A DNA stretch of 64,000 bases from Coccinella septempunctata (Eukaryota; Arthropoda; Insecta; Coleoptera; Coccinellidae): positions 5,309,001-5,373,000 of the forward strand of contig NC_058198.1 of assembly GCF_907165205.1 (NCBI RefSeq). The letters are read 5' to 3'. The first letter of the stretch is position 1. Each line of letters begins with the position of its first letter. A program made the translations under genes and the position numbers. Under the pieces are notes generated by a model. The model had not been told where the DNA came from. It saw only the letters and a list, made by a program, of their open reading frames with translations, and searched no databases. Shown one piece after another: positions 11,815-25,332 of this stretch.

Positions 11815-13540
11815 AGTCTGGTGTGGTCTTCCACCATCGATCGATAAACATTACGAAATGTTAGGAGGAAGTTGTGAGTTTTGAACTCCAACTCGGTTAA
11901 CGATTCGGTTCGGGAAAATTAATCGGTAAATACACAAATTCAGGAAACGAGACAATCAATAGAAACATGTTAAAGGGTGGGCTTGATGCATTGTTGCATC
12001 ATCGATCGAATAACTGGTGTAGTATTCCAACAGCGATCGATAATCATTCCGAAATTTGGGGAAGTTGTGTATTTTGAACTCCAACTCGGGAAACGATTCG
12101 GTTCGGGAAAATTAATCGGTAAATACACAAATTCAGGAAACGAGACAATCAATAGAAACATGTTAAAGGGTGGGCTTGATGCATTGTTGCATCATCGATC
12201 GAATAACTGGTGTAGTATTCCAACAGCGATCGATAATCATTCCGAAATTTGGGGAAGTTGTGTATTTTGAACTCCAACTCGGGAAACGATTCGGTTCGGG
12301 AAAATTTATCGGTAAATACGCAAATTCGGGAAACGAGACAAATAGAAACATGTTAAAGGGTGGGCTTGATGCATTGTAGCATCATGGATCGAATAACTGG
12401 TGTAGTATTCCACCATCGATCGATACTCATTCCGAAATATGGGAGTTTTGAACTCCAACTCGGGAAACGATTCGGTTCGGGAATATTAATCGGTAAATAC
12501 GCGAATTCGGGAAACGAGACAAACAATAGAAACATGTTGAAGGGTGGGCTTGATGCATTGTTGCACCATCGATCGAATAACTGGTGTAGTATTCCACCAT
12601 TTATCGATAAAACATTCCGAAATTTGGGAGTTTTGAACTCCAACTCGGGAAACGATTCGGTTCGGGAAAATTAATCGTTAAATACGCGAATTCGGGAAAC
12701 GAGACAAACAATAGAAACATGTTGAAGGGTGGGCTTGATGCATTGTTGCATCATGGATCGAATAACTGGTGTAGTATTCCACCATCGATCGATAATCATT
12801 CCGAAATTTGGGAGTTTTGAACTCCAACTCGGGAAACGATTCGGTTCGGGAAAATTATTCGGGAAACGAGACAAACAATAGCAACATGTTAAAGGGTGGG
12901 CTTGATGCATTGTTTCATCATCGATCAAATTACTGGTGTAGTCTTCCACCATCGATCGATAATAATTCCGAAATTTGGGGAAGTTGTGAGTTTTGAACTC
13001 AAACTCGGAAAACGATACGGTTCGGGACAATTAATCGGTAAATACGCGAATTCGGGAAACGAGACAAACAATAGAAACATGTTAAAGGGTGGGCTTGATG
13101 ATTTGTTGCATCACCGATCAAACAACTGGTGTAGTCTTCTACCATCGATCGATAATAATCATTCCGAAATTTGGGGAAGTTGTTAGTTTTGAACTCCAAC
13201 TTGGGAAACGATTCGGTTCGGGAAAACTAATCGGTAAATACGCGAATTCGGGAAACGAGACAAACAATAGAAGCATGTTAAAGGGTGGGCTTGATGCATT
13301 GTTGCATCATCGATCAAACAACTGGTGTAGTCCTCTACCATCGATCGATAATAATCATTCCGAAATTTGGGGAAGTTGTGAGTTTTGAACTCCAACTTGG
13401 GAAACGATTCGGTTCGGGAAAACTAATCGGTAAATACGCGAATTCGGGAAACGAGACAAACAATAGAAGCATGTTAAAGGGTGGGCTTGATGATTTGTTG
13501 CATCATCGATCGAATAACTGGTGTAGTAAAAGAAAGTGTG

Positions 13541-15784
13541 GGTAACGCTTGATTGTCATCACCCCACAAGTCACAATTTTGATTGTATCGGCGTCAAATT
13601 TGGGAGCATGTTGTAGTTCGAAGCTTTGAATCAATGGGTGTGGGATTTGGCACGTAGGTGGCTCATTTGAAGTGAGACTTTCGGTTTTGGAAATTTCTAG
13701 CTCGTCGGATATTGGAAGTTTTTAACATATACTATTTTTTCATGGGAAAAGAACGTGTCTTACGCGAAAGAATGTACTGCGGATTCACCCTCTGTTGTTA
13801 ACAAGCCCAAACCATTAGAAAAATTCATTAACACTAGGTGTTCTCTTTTCTATGTCTCTTAGTATAAATGTCTCTTAAGCTCATTCTCAAGCCAGTCGTT
13901 CGTGAAACATCAGGAGAAGATACAATGTAGAGAATAATTTACTAGACTATTATCATTATATGAATGAGTTAATTATCACAGAAAAAAACATCAACGTAAA
14001 CTAGACATTGTTGGGAATTTTTTATAACATCAGAGTGTTTCATTGAGTTGATATTTATGAAAATTCGTAATGGAAGGCTAGAGATCAAATTACATGGTTA
14101 TCGTTACACTATCACATAATTTTCAGGTGGAAAAAATTTGCAAAATAGAAAACACTCATTCACAATAGAAAAATTCTTCCTCGGAATAAACATATGACCT
14201 GGGTAATGTAAACGTGGTGTATTCCGTAATTCCGTTTTTCACTTCGCTTGGCAGATTACTCATAAGGCTTCTTCGGTAGACTACGCTTTCTCTGTAAGTT
14301 CCGTTTATTTTACATCTGTCGCCAATATTATTATATCAATTCACCGTGGTGGAAATCGTTTACATAACGAATTGAACCGCAAATTGCAGTAATTGAATAT
14401 TTCCCAAGGCTTTCTCTGATGTGGAGCAGCCGATTTGGGTTTATTATTCGCTATTTCGATTTCATAATTCGATAGAGGACTGAAACCTATAAGTTTTAAT
14501 GTGATGCATATTGCATGTTCTCTGTAATAAAAAATCGAGAAATGGTTATAGTCATTTTTTGGTCACCTATAAATCATACGTATATTTGGAAATTTTATTC
14601 TACGGGGTGAGCGAGAAAAACGGATTATCGTTATACATAGTCTGGAGATTTTCTGAACTTGTTCAAATGACCAGACCAGTCACCCATCCAGAAATAAACA
14701 TCGCACAACACCGCTTGTTTTCCCAAAAAAAAAACTTCTGAATGTCCGAGTTTGTGAACTTCAAAAAGAAAAGCATCCGATCGAAGTCTTCGCATGACCA
14801 AGATTAAAACGAATCGTGATGATCGCTTTAAATTATATATCCAGAGGATGGTTGTTTTCATAACTGGATCAATCAGTATGTTCTTACTTCTCAAATGAGT
14901 TCATTAATTCACAGATTAACTAGACAACGAAGATCAGGTGTTATATTTGATGAATATTCGTGAGATGTCACGTTTTTTTGTCTAAATAACTGTTCATTAT
15001 CGTTTTTTTCTTTTAGGATGAATTATTTGTATTTGGAATCAGTTAGTGTAGTAAAAATCAAATTACTTTCTCTTGTAGCAGAATTCGATGAAGAGCAATT
15101 TTTTTCGTTGAATCCTTGTCTTATATCAACCTGGTTTATTCGTATTATGTAGGCATGAATCGCATCCACCAAAAACTTTTCAAACTGACTTGCGGCCATC
15201 TATTCGATTATTTTCGTACCGTTTCCGAGTATCCAGAGTTTCCTTTCCGTTTTCCGTTCTGTCGCAGTGAAAACACTACAGTACAGAAAAAGGACGAACT
15301 TGGGGTCTTGTTCTTGGAAAATTTGATTAATCGTTGGTGTGTAGCGTCTGTGTTAGAATTTGAGTGATAAAATTGAGGTTAGAAGTCGAAGTGTTCTGTT
15401 GTCCTAGTGGAAATTAATCCGTTGTGTTATGGTTGTTTTTATTGAGTAAAATATTTATGGCGCAGAGGAATTGAAATAAAAACTAACGTAGATTGCAATT
15501 TGTATCAATCGAACGTATCATAATAATAATAGCCTTGATTAAGTAGAAGTGCTCATGACATGATGTAGGATAAAGTAATGGGGAATTGTCGAATGATTAA
15601 TTACCGCTAGGAATATTATTGCCAATTTTTCATAGATACAAACAAGATTTGATCCAACAATTCGACGCTCCGTAATGTATTTACATTCAATCATTACGAT
15701 AAAATGGATATCCTTCTGAGTATAAACAAATAAAGTGGCTGTGTTTATGTCGTAAAGGCGATTCGTCTGTGTACTCTTATTCAG
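13541..15784. other. Non-coding stretch between satellite and ORP5/8-type gene
   Basis: No recognisable gene. Short ORFs at 14511-14741, 15116-15367 and 15539-15790 show no motif. The end holds an acceptor-like tract (gtgtactcttattcag, ending at 15784), consistent with a 5' UTR exon fragment beginning at 15785 and running into the coding start at 15844. Probably first intron of the downstream gene, but a promoter near 15.2-15.4 kb cannot be excluded. Confidence 0.4.
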
Positions 15785-15843
15785 GAGCAAATGTTATTAT
15801 CGAGTATCTTCAAATTTAAGTGTGCTTGTGTGTATTCGTGAAT

Positions 15844-18800
15844 ATGTCTCAGTCACATCAAGGACCAACCAGTCCTAGCTCTAGTCATGTGAACACTGAT
15901 CCCTATGTTTTCCCTACCACTCCTGGATCAGGAAAAAGCGTGAAGTCTGAGGAGAGAAAATCCAGGGCCCTCTCCAACATATTGCCAAAATTGCCATCTA
16001 GTGATTCACTTTCAAACACCCCAGGTAAATTTTATTCTAGAGCAACATCTAGAAAATATTCATAACTATCCGAAAATTTCAGGTGGGCTTAGTTTTGAAA
16101 ACTTTGACCATACTTCAGGTGATAAAGATAGAGTAAGTAAATTCATCACATTGCACACAATTCTCATATTGATCTTTTTCGATGTGAGGTACACACCGGT
16201 GAATAAATCCTTGATCATGATTTCCCGATACTTCATTATGATGCCAAAATTTACTTGATTATGAATTCATTCCTCCATAGTAAATTCTCATAGTTGAATA
16301 AATTGAATCCCAAATTAACAAACCCTTTCAGAAGGTTTAAATCATTAGGAAAATTCTTGAAGTTCATATAGAGGACGAGTGCTCTCCCTGTGTCAACTTT
16401 CATTAGTCAGAATGCATTGGGAGAATATTTGTATGCCTTTTTCCATTCAATAAACTTATGAAGATAATTAGAATTCAAATTCGTGAAATTTGCGATAATT
16501 AAGAGTGGCCTTGAGAGTTATATACAGTCATACGATGTGTACGTAATTGAATGTTGATGAAACTTCAATTGGAAGTATGTATTTGATGTTATTTTGATTT
16601 ACGACATGATCAATTATCTTGCTGAAAATTACTTAATAACAATGGTTACATCATATGAGAATGACGCTATTTATAGGATATGGTGGAGGTAGTGGAGTAC
16701 AGGGTGATAGATTATATGAATGCCTTCCCCACTCTAACCTTTTTGGTCACCCTGTAGAAGAGAAGTTCCGCACAAAAGCTTTACTATTCAAAACGAATTT
16801 TGAAAAAAAAAACTGAAATCTTATATATATAATCTTTCAGAAAACCTGTGCATTATCCTACTTTCTCATTTTAATTTTTTTTATTTTTTTATCTTCTCAT
16901 TTTCCTGGAAATTCTTAATCTTTTATATTTGGAACACTTCATACCTTGTTTCGACGTATAAAAAGATAAGAAACACAAAAAATGTAGCAGGGCAATTAAG
17001 ATCAATCACCCTGTACTTGTTCTGGAAGTGGAGGGTTGTCATACAATATAGTTTTTATTTTCTTTTTTTTATGAAAACTTTCAATATATTGATTTTACGG
17101 GATGTATATAATAGCCAAATAAGTAACTAAATAAAACTTGTGATTCATAGAATGCAGATAAGAGATAAGTGAGTTGTATAAATGGTAATTCCTGAACAGT
17201 TGAATAATTATTGATAAAGATTATAAGTTGCATTCCATATTTTTTTTTGCATTTACGTAAATGCATTCTGAAAATTCATTCAATGCTGATAATTCAACTA
17301 GCCTTGAAGTCATCAGAAATTAAAAAAAAAAAATTACGTCGAATTTTCTTCTCGGATGAATAAGATAAAGTTGCAGTTGCAGACCCCAGATCCGACGTCG
17401 AAATTAACTAGAAAAGAGTCGTACAAAGCGCAAAGAAAAAATTATAGGCGGGAGAAAAAGCGAGTGACCAACGAACTGTTGAATTCGTTGAAAGATCCAT
17501 CTGTAGTAGTCCTAGCAGATTGGCTCAAAATAAGAGGCACCTTAAAGTCCTGGACGAAATTGTGGTGTGTCCTGAAGCCAGGTCTTCTGGTGCTTTATAA
17601 AAGTCCTAAGGCGAAAGTGAGTTTTTCGTCGAGGAATTGTCGATTTTGAGAGAAATGTTTTTTTTTTTTTTAATTTTAGAGCAGTCACTGGGTTGGAACA
17701 ATCCTTCTGAATTCCTGCAAAGTGATTGAGCGACCTAGTAAGAAAGATGGTTTCTGTTTTAAACTTTACAATCCTCTTGATCAATCAATTTGGGCACCAA
17801 GGGGACCAGAAAATGAGACAATCGGTGAGATATTTAGATATTCTATTGAAACTGAATATGGAAATTGATGACTTGATTAAAATAAAATATAAATCAGTAT
17901 GCATATTCCTGTGAATATTGATTCATTAACTGTTTTGAGATGTTTCCTCATGGGATTGAGTCATCGCTCAATTCACAGCCTTTTATGTCCAAGTTTTCAG
18001 TGGGAGGAAAACCACAGAAGATATGATTTCAGTTCTATTATAACCGAATTTTCAACTTCTTCATTTTTCCTTGAAATTTTCCTTCCTGCGATTATCGAGG
18101 ATTTTAGAATTTTTGGAATGTTGACCCAGTCAAGGGTTTTGTCAAGGTCTTCTTGAGTGCTGTATGTTTCGCAGGTGCAGTTGTCCAGCCTCTTCCCAGT
18201 TCTTACTCAATATTCAGGGCGCCGTCTCAGGCGTCTGGTATGTGCTGGTTGGACGCCCTGGAAATATCTATAAGGAATAACACAGCTTTAGTCCGATCAG
18301 TGAGTAATAAATCGGGCAGTGCAAATCATGAAACACAATGGAACGAAGCAGATTATGAGAAACATTTCCACAATGGTGAGTACTATCAGCTGAGATAAAA
18401 GAATTTATAGCAGTATAGACTGCATATATATCGATCATGTTGCTCTAGTTCATTCTTATGTCTTTTGTTGGTTGTCAGTATGTGTGTTCTGAATATTTCC
18501 CAAAGTAGAGTTCCTTCGTTTTACCATGATACGGATTCTTCCGGTGAGATGAGTATTGAAATATCAGTAACGTTACATCACGTCTTCTCGATTTGGGATG
18601 ATTGAGATCTTTAACTTTCAGATCTTGATGATGTCAGTCAGCCCGAAAACGGCGCTCATTTAAGTACAGGCGATTGCGAGATGACCGATTCCGAATCGGA
18701 TATTTCTGCAAAAGAGGAGGAAATCGACGATGATCCTCCTGAAACCCCTTATATTCCAGTTCCAGAGGAAGAGTTTGGTGGAGTAAGTGCAATGATATAT

Positions 18801-21257
18801 GATATTACAACCTTTTATCACATATGCTCCATAAAATGTCTTTAAAGTCCCTAAAAGTTGCATGTATTGTCATTAATGTCATTATTTTTGACGTTTGCCA
18901 ATACCTGTAGTGAGGTTGGGTTATAGTAAGTGACATTAAAATAAGAATACCTAGAGAAACGTGGAATGTTTTATCGAGAAAGCGTTTTCCTTAAGCAGCA
19001 TATATACTATAATTATCCTACATATTAATCTACAAAACGGTCATGTCAAATTGATCCACTTTACTGGGTGGTCCTTATTTAAATGTCATCTAATATAATT
19101 TGACATAGCCAATATTCTAGGTTAGGTGCAATTACCAATCGCCCTTGTTTTTCAGTCAGGTGCTCAAGTGGAGGAATTGGCGGAAGAGAACAAATCATTA
19201 ATATGGTACTTGGTGAAACAGGTTAGACCGGGAATGGATCTAAGCAAAGTTGTTTTACCTACGTTTATCCTCGAACCACGTTCGTTTTTAGACAAACTGA
19301 CAGACGCCTATTATCATGTCGATATATTATCGAGGTATAATTAAAATTGAATTGCACGAGTGATACGTCAACTAATTTAAAAAAAATTCCAGTGCCGTTG
19401 CCGAGGATGATGCTTTCACAAGAATGAAAACCGTAGTACGGTGGTATTTGTCTGGCTTCTACAAAAAGCCCAAGGGTCTGAAGAAGCCGTACAATCCGAT
19501 TTTAGGGGAAACATTTCGGTGCTACTGGCTCAATCCTAACGGTTCCAAAACGTTTTACATCGCCGAGCAAGTGTCGCATCATCCACCTGTAATTTTTCCT
19601 AATTTTCTGTTGATTTTCGAATGTGACTACTGTTTATATTTCAGATGTCGGCTTTTTATGTGTCCAACAGGCAGGACGGGTACTCCATTAGTGCCAGTAT
19701 TCTCGCTAGATCTAAGTTTTACGGTAACTCAACATCTGCCATCTTGGACGGAACGGCTGTTTTGACCTTGTTGCCTCGCGGTGAAGATTACACAATGACC
19801 ATACCCTATGCCCACTGCAAGGGCATCTTAGTGGGCACGTTGACGATGGAGCTTGGCGGCAAAGTAACCATAGATTGCGAGAAGACTGGTTATTACACGG
19901 AAATCGAATTCAAGTTGAAAGTAAATAGACGGCCGTGGTACTGAAGAAATTCATGCTCACACGATCTTTTACAGCCTTTTCTGGGCAGGTCGGACCAAAC
20001 TAACTGCATCTCGGGCAAATTGAAGCTGGGCAACGAGACCTTAGCCACCTTGGAAGGTTACTGGGATGGCGTTATCACATTGAAAGATAAAAGGACCGGC
20101 GAGCAGTCCACCCTATGGAACCCCACCGATAAAGTGAGGAGCAGTAGGCTCATGCGTCATACGGTGCCAATTGATAAGCAGGAAGATTTCGAGTCTGAGA
20201 GATTGTGGCAGCACGTGTCTGCTGCGATCATGAGGGAGGACATGATTGCAGCCACCGAGGAGAAGACACTCCTCGAAGAGGCTCAGAGAGGTTAGTATTA
20301 AGGTTGGCCGCTTGGCGAAGATTCAAGGTGTCTCACCATTCGTGATTACTTCTATCAAAGCAAGGTTACTCTGACGAATGAGCATATATTTTCAGCGCGT
20401 TCGAAGGAGCGCAAGGCAAAATGTGAGGATTGGTTCCCGGCACATTTTCAGCAAGATTTAAAAAGCGGCCGTTGGGTTTACATGCACTCCGACTTGAGAC
20501 CATGGGATCCTCGGAACGATCTATACCAATACGAATTCGACTACGTCATATCCACCAGAACTAAACACCTTACTCCCATGATAAGAACGTCGAGTATTAT
20601 CAGTGTGGATCCTCAACAGGTCGGTGAATCAACGAATGAAAAAATCATTATGAAGAGCGTTTATCCTAATTTCTCGTCGAGGGGGCTATGAAGATTCGAC
20701 AGTTGAAGTGCTGTAAATGTTTGGGATTCGACGTACACGCTTCAAATGTCACTGATTATATTCCATGGTCAACTGTCAAAATTTCATAGCCTTCTTGAAG
20801 ACCTTAAATTTCTTATCATGTTGCATTATAATTCGATAGGGGGATACAAGGTCGCTCAGCATGAAAACCTCCAAGAGGAAAGTTGCGCAGAAGCAGGTGT
20901 CGTCTGATGCTGACATAAATGACAGCGCTACAACGTCCGAGGAATTTCACTCCGACTCGACCCAATCGGTCAAGAACATGCCGAAATCATCAGGGTAAAT
21001 TATTTCGGAAAAAAAAACCGTTATCTAATCCCTCCCATGATTCATTATATCATTTTTGTGATTGCAGGGTATTGTTGGCGATTCACGATCTCCAGAAATG
21101 CGTGCGAGATCAAGGTGAAAAGATCGCCGAACTTCAAGGTAGTATAAACAGTATGATCCAAAGCTGTCGTTTGAGAAACGGCCCCACGTATATCGAAATG
21201 TTTCTGATTGTTTTGGTGGCTGGATGTATGCAGGCCCTTATCTTGTATTTGGCATAG
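15844..21257 (+). CDS. OSBPL8: ORP5/8-type oxysterol-binding-protein-related protein
   Basis: Lipid transfer protein of the ORP5/8 class, which swaps phosphatidylserine for PI4P/PI(4,5)P2 at ER-plasma membrane contacts. Coding exons read from the sequence: 15844-16024, 16083-16132, 17317-17616, 17680-17824, 18175-18375, 18622-18782, 19156-19334, 19393-19588, 19645-19920, 19975-20290, 20396-20619, about 20876-20994, and 21068-21257; about 845 aa. Order of parts: Ser/Pro-rich N-terminus; basic lead-in ([20 protein letters not shown]); PH domain about 143-255; acidic linker; ORD with the family signature [12 protein letters not shown] split across exons at residue 471; short Gln/Lys linker; C-terminal hydrophobic anchor ([20 protein letters not shown]). 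The anchor and the overall layout match ORP8 better than soluble ORPs. Uncertain points: the 5' edge of exon 3 (A-rich, acceptor at 17316) and the junction between 20619 and about 20876. The two are phase-compatible, but the acceptor there is weak. Symbol given by similarity to the vertebrate gene. Confidence 0.9.
16697..17016. mobile_element. Short MITE-like element in ORP5/8 intron
   Basis: A 320-bp AT-rich block is bounded by a perfect 12-bp inverted pair, gtacagggtgat at 16697-16708 and atcaccctgtac at 17005-17016; partial pairing continues inward. It has no ORF. The cagggtg end type is common in small insect DNA transposons. It sits within the intron 16133-17316. A further ggtcaccctgtag lies inside at about 16744 and may be an older nested end. 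Confidence 0.5.
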
Positions 21258-24200
21258 GTGCATCGAAAATTAGTTCATCAAATTTCGATGAAGCGAATTT
21301 TTGACAACATTCTATTATGAATTTATGACATTATCGTATTCAGGTATTTCACGTAATTAGGTGGAGATTTTTACATGATTACAAAAGATTATATTAAAAT
21401 ATATTTCGGTAAGCACTCTTATATACCTCCAGGCTGACCGGTGTTCACGTTGAAGGTGAGATGAAGGGAAACTTTTTGTTTAATTTTATTTATTTTGTGA
21501 ATATTCTACATTACATCTATTTATTCGAACAAATAAGTCTGAATTGAGAGAGCAATAATTTAATAAGTGATAAACTGGTCAACAAACTTGTAATATTCGT
21601 TTTTATTCCATTCTCATTTTGCATGTGCAGGTGTTGGTGATTTGTCTCGATGTTACCATTATGTGCAAATTATTATTGTGTCTAGAATGATACAAATGTT
21701 TATTTGTTATTATTCTAGAATGTTATGTCCCTCTGGATTATCGTTAATTGACGCTTATCACATTCCGTCGAACCCCATGTGTTTGTTAATGAAAAATGTA
21801 ACATCTGAACAACATGGAAATTTTATAAATGACGTTAGATTCTAGTTCCGCAAGTATACAGGTTGTTCGGTAGTGATTGTACAAACTTGTATGACAAGTA
21901 TACTTGTCATATGATATCTGCACAGTGATTCATCGAACACCTTGTGTAAGAGCACCCACAATCTACATATAGTGAAAATCGAGACTAGTCTCATTTTCTC
22001 TATGTTTTATTAGTAACAATAAGAACTGATCCCTCACATTATTAGTTCAAATTGTTTCATCTCATGTTTGATGGAATATACTATCAGCCTATCGCTCTCA
22101 CTTTCAAATTGATTTTGACGAAAGTTTATAAGTTTTATACTAGTTGCAAGTCAGTTGCTCTTTTCCTTAATGTACACAGAAAAAAATTGGCACTGCACTA
22201 ATAAATATATGAGTAAATGAGTATACACATTTATATATATATACGTAAGGAAGGTGGAACATAATTTTAAATCACATCACATTTGGCAATCAAAAGCCAT
22301 TTCAATCAAGTTAACGGCCCTTCTTTGCCGTGAATCGTTCTTAAATTCTTATCAAAAACGTTCAGATTAGGGACTAAAATAGTCTCGTAAGATTAAACTT
22401 TTTACATCATCGCGATATAAGCAAGGTTTTTATGTCTTGAAATTCAACCATCCATACAAAGATCCTACCCTATTTTGAACTAGTGTTAGTGTTAGTATTT
22501 ACGCTCCAATCTTGAGAAAAGCCTTTTCAATCCTATTCATTCTTTTCATATAAAAAAACGCAGGGTGAGGATCGATTTTAATATATAAATTTTTTTTTTC
22601 GATATTCAATAATAGCTAGGAATCGGTTTTGGACAACTAAGAGAAACTCTTGTAGGTATGGAATTCTTGCTCAACAACAAGTATAGTGTGATTTTGTAAA
22701 TTTTTACCCCTACGTCCAAGTTCGAGAGATCTTTCTAGTGTCGAGTCACATTTTGAAAAGGCACTCTCGAAGAAAAATTTAACACGTACGGATATCTTGG
22801 AAATATTTCTTGTGGTTGTTGTAACATTCGCCGAGTGCTGTTTGAAAATGTGATTACTTGGAAATCTATCGAACACTTAATTTTATCGATTTCAGGGATA
22901 ATTCTTCTTTCTTGTATGTTTGAATAGACCTTTTCGGCTATTTCAACGTAGGTCTTATTATGAGTGTTCCAGAAACAATCTATGTATTTAATTGTTCACA
23001 ATTTTAACACACTTTTAACGACTTCATTGCTTTCTCATATCCGGGAAAGATCCGAGCTGGTATGAGAAAGTAAAAAATCGTTTACAATTTATTGAAGAAT
23101 AGCGTAGTCTCGCAACTAATAAGTTTTATCTCGATTTTGTTTCTGGGCTTTAGAAGTGTTTTTTTCTGAAATTTTGAATGCCGAAATTGCTCTGGGATTT
23201 TTTTTATGTGCATTCCTTTGCAATTTATTATTGATTGAAGATATTCTATGTTTCAAAGCTGTATTTTGTGATTTAGTTACTGTGTATTACACGGCATGAA
23301 ATTTGTGATATTGTAAATAAGTTTTTATTTTCAATCTTCAACTTATGTAATTATAACATGGTCGAAGGATTAGTCAATGGAATGGTTACATATTTTAGCT
23401 GTTACAATTTATTACTTGAAGAATAATAAATGATAAATGCTCTCCATTGTTTGATTCGCAGATGCGGCTTATAGTGGATATTTGATTATAGACAGAACCG
23501 TGCAAAGTATGCTCTGCCCTGCAAGTCGGAATTGCCCAATATTTCAGATCTTTTCATAAAGAATGTTGTTGATTCTTTCAATGGCTGTGTGATTTCATTT
23601 ATTAATTTCTCATTCTTGCTATACTCAGTGACATTAGAAATGCTGCGTCTAGAAGGAGTTATTTGATACTAGATTATTCGTAAGAGAATGAAGAAATACG
23701 ACATGGTAAGAATATGCATGTGGACAGAAGACGGTAAAAGAATACGAAAAGAACAAGTGATGGTCGAACGATGCAATTTTGCTAACACGTGGTTTCGTCC
23801 AAATCATGGACGATGGCCGTATAAGGGTAAGAGAGGATTAGGTAATGGTTTTGTGTGTTTGTTTGGTTGCCATATGGTGGGCGATGGTTTAATGTCATTG
23901 AAATATATTTACAAACACTTTATCGCAAATGAGGAGTTTCAAAAACTTGAGAGCTCGTGGGAGATCCAACAGAATTCTAGGAGAATTCCTATGAAATTCT
24001 TATATAGGAGGTTTACACAGCGAGATCACACAGTATCAGTTAATAAAATCAAAAATACTGTGATGTTAATGTGCATTTTCTTCATAAAAGAGTAGGTAAT
24101 CTTAACTATAGATGAGCTTCAAAAAATATGTGGAAATTTTTTGTGAAAAACAAAGTAAGAATTTCACTGATGACGCTGGTAAATATTTCGAATATATTTT

Positions 24201-25321
24201 TCATAATAAAAGCCGTCTTTTGCAGTTAATATAACACGAGGTTTGATCATCTATTACATAATTTCTAAAAATGTATTAATGATTCATCTCTTCAATACTG
24301 GATGATATCATAACACACCGTCGGCCTTTTTGTAGTTTAAATTGAACGAATGTGATTATGTCCTTCCAACAATGCACTAATGTTCTATAGTTGATTGCCT
24401 TAATATCGGGAAATACTCGTCGTTTGAACTCATCGCCTTTTTTCCAATAATTTCAGTTTGTTCGAAAAGTTAAGTGAATGCTCAAGAGCCAATCGAGGCT
24501 TTTGAGAACAATATTTATCTTGAAATCAACTCGAAGGATTTAGCTTTGGTGGAAAGGTCGATATGGATATGTGCATAGATTTTCAGATTCAAAAATTTTT
24601 CCATTTTTTCCATAAAGGTCTTGTGACAGATGGTCATTCTCGAATTAAAAACATCTCTATTCGATCCTAAAACGATGTAAAATTTAAGTTATGATTCAAT
24701 TAAGGTATTATTATTAAAGGAAATCTTGTATGCTTATCAAACTGCCTGAAAATGTAAGCAAAGTTTTGAACAATACCTTGAAACTAGCTTCCATTAGATT
24801 GATATTGGTTTTTATGTAGTAAAAAATAGTTTTCCTCATAAATTTCGAAATTGGCGCACTATTCCGAAATAAGGTATATTTCACACGCGAGAAAGCATGC
24901 GTTCAAATAAATGTCTACAGTGCTACAAAACTACAGGGAAAATGAAGCATATCTTAAAGGTCAAATTATCTACTGTCAGTTCCGCAGGATTCACTAGTTT
25001 TCACTGCTGATATCTGCAGTTCGGTTGTTGATATGTTACGACTAGATCGTTGTTAAGTTTAGCAGGATAAAACTATTTAAAACTTTGTAAGTTCTGCAGG
25101 ACACTTAACCTGTATCCTTTGTTTTGTTATGAAAATTTATTTAATTCCTGCTCCTGCTGAGTTATTCAGAAGAGAAATTCATTGAATTATTTTGGGAGGC
25201 CCTATTTTTTTTTGTCAACACTATTACTATCCATTTTATTTGAATAGGTGAGTGACAGGTGCCCAAGAGAAAAAACACAATTTGAAATTAAATACAATTA
25301 TCTCATTTTGATGTTTTGCAG
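21258..25321. other. 3' UTR and intergenic stretch before Itpr
   Basis: Follows the ORP5/8 stop codon. A possible polyadenylation signal aataaa lies at about 22200, though others cannot be excluded. The open frame at 23688-24095 (+, 135 codons) has no recognisable motif, a basic composition and no supporting splice or start context; it is left uncalled. The right end is an acceptor-like tract (gatgttttgcag, ending at 25321), so the Itpr leader is probably spliced from an exon or promoter somewhere in this stretch. Confidence 0.45.
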
Positions 25322-25332
25322 GAATCTCTACC

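Larger units (their letters stand above)
7850..13540. repeat. Satellite array, about 190-bp monomers with higher-order units
   Basis: Tandem monomers share a core beginning gggtgggcttgatg, a gatgca/tgcatc mini-hairpin, one or two atcgatcgat blocks, and a segment around cgattcggttcggg. Core copies occur near 8181, 8945, 9138, 10082, 11029, 11976, 12169, 12359, 12543, 12726, 12895, 13088, 13284 and 13481, giving spacings of about 170-196 bp in the pure tail (11976-13540). In the left part, insert-bearing monomers alternate with plain ones. The landmark aataaaaacatgtcaaag falls at 8164, 9301, 10248 and 11195, so the periods are 1137, 947 and 947 bp. Short ORFs on both strands are artefacts of the monomer. 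The 947-bp copies are almost identical, which suggests recent amplification. Sequence at 7600-7850 is a diverged lead-in. Confidence 0.9.

Noticed and set aside
7850..13540. Regular repeats as a CRISPR array
   Set aside because: Monomers are about 190 bp without unique spacers, and the genes are those of an animal.
8939..13545. Many short ORFs on both strands with similar proteins (for example starting MGLMHCCIIDRITG)
   Set aside because: They repeat with the satellite monomer, occur on both strands at once and break wherever monomers differ; they are satellite by-products.
23688..24095. 135-codon ORF as a gene between the ORP5/8-type gene and Itpr
   Set aside because: No motif, no family likeness and no supporting signals; a chance ORF cannot be excluded.
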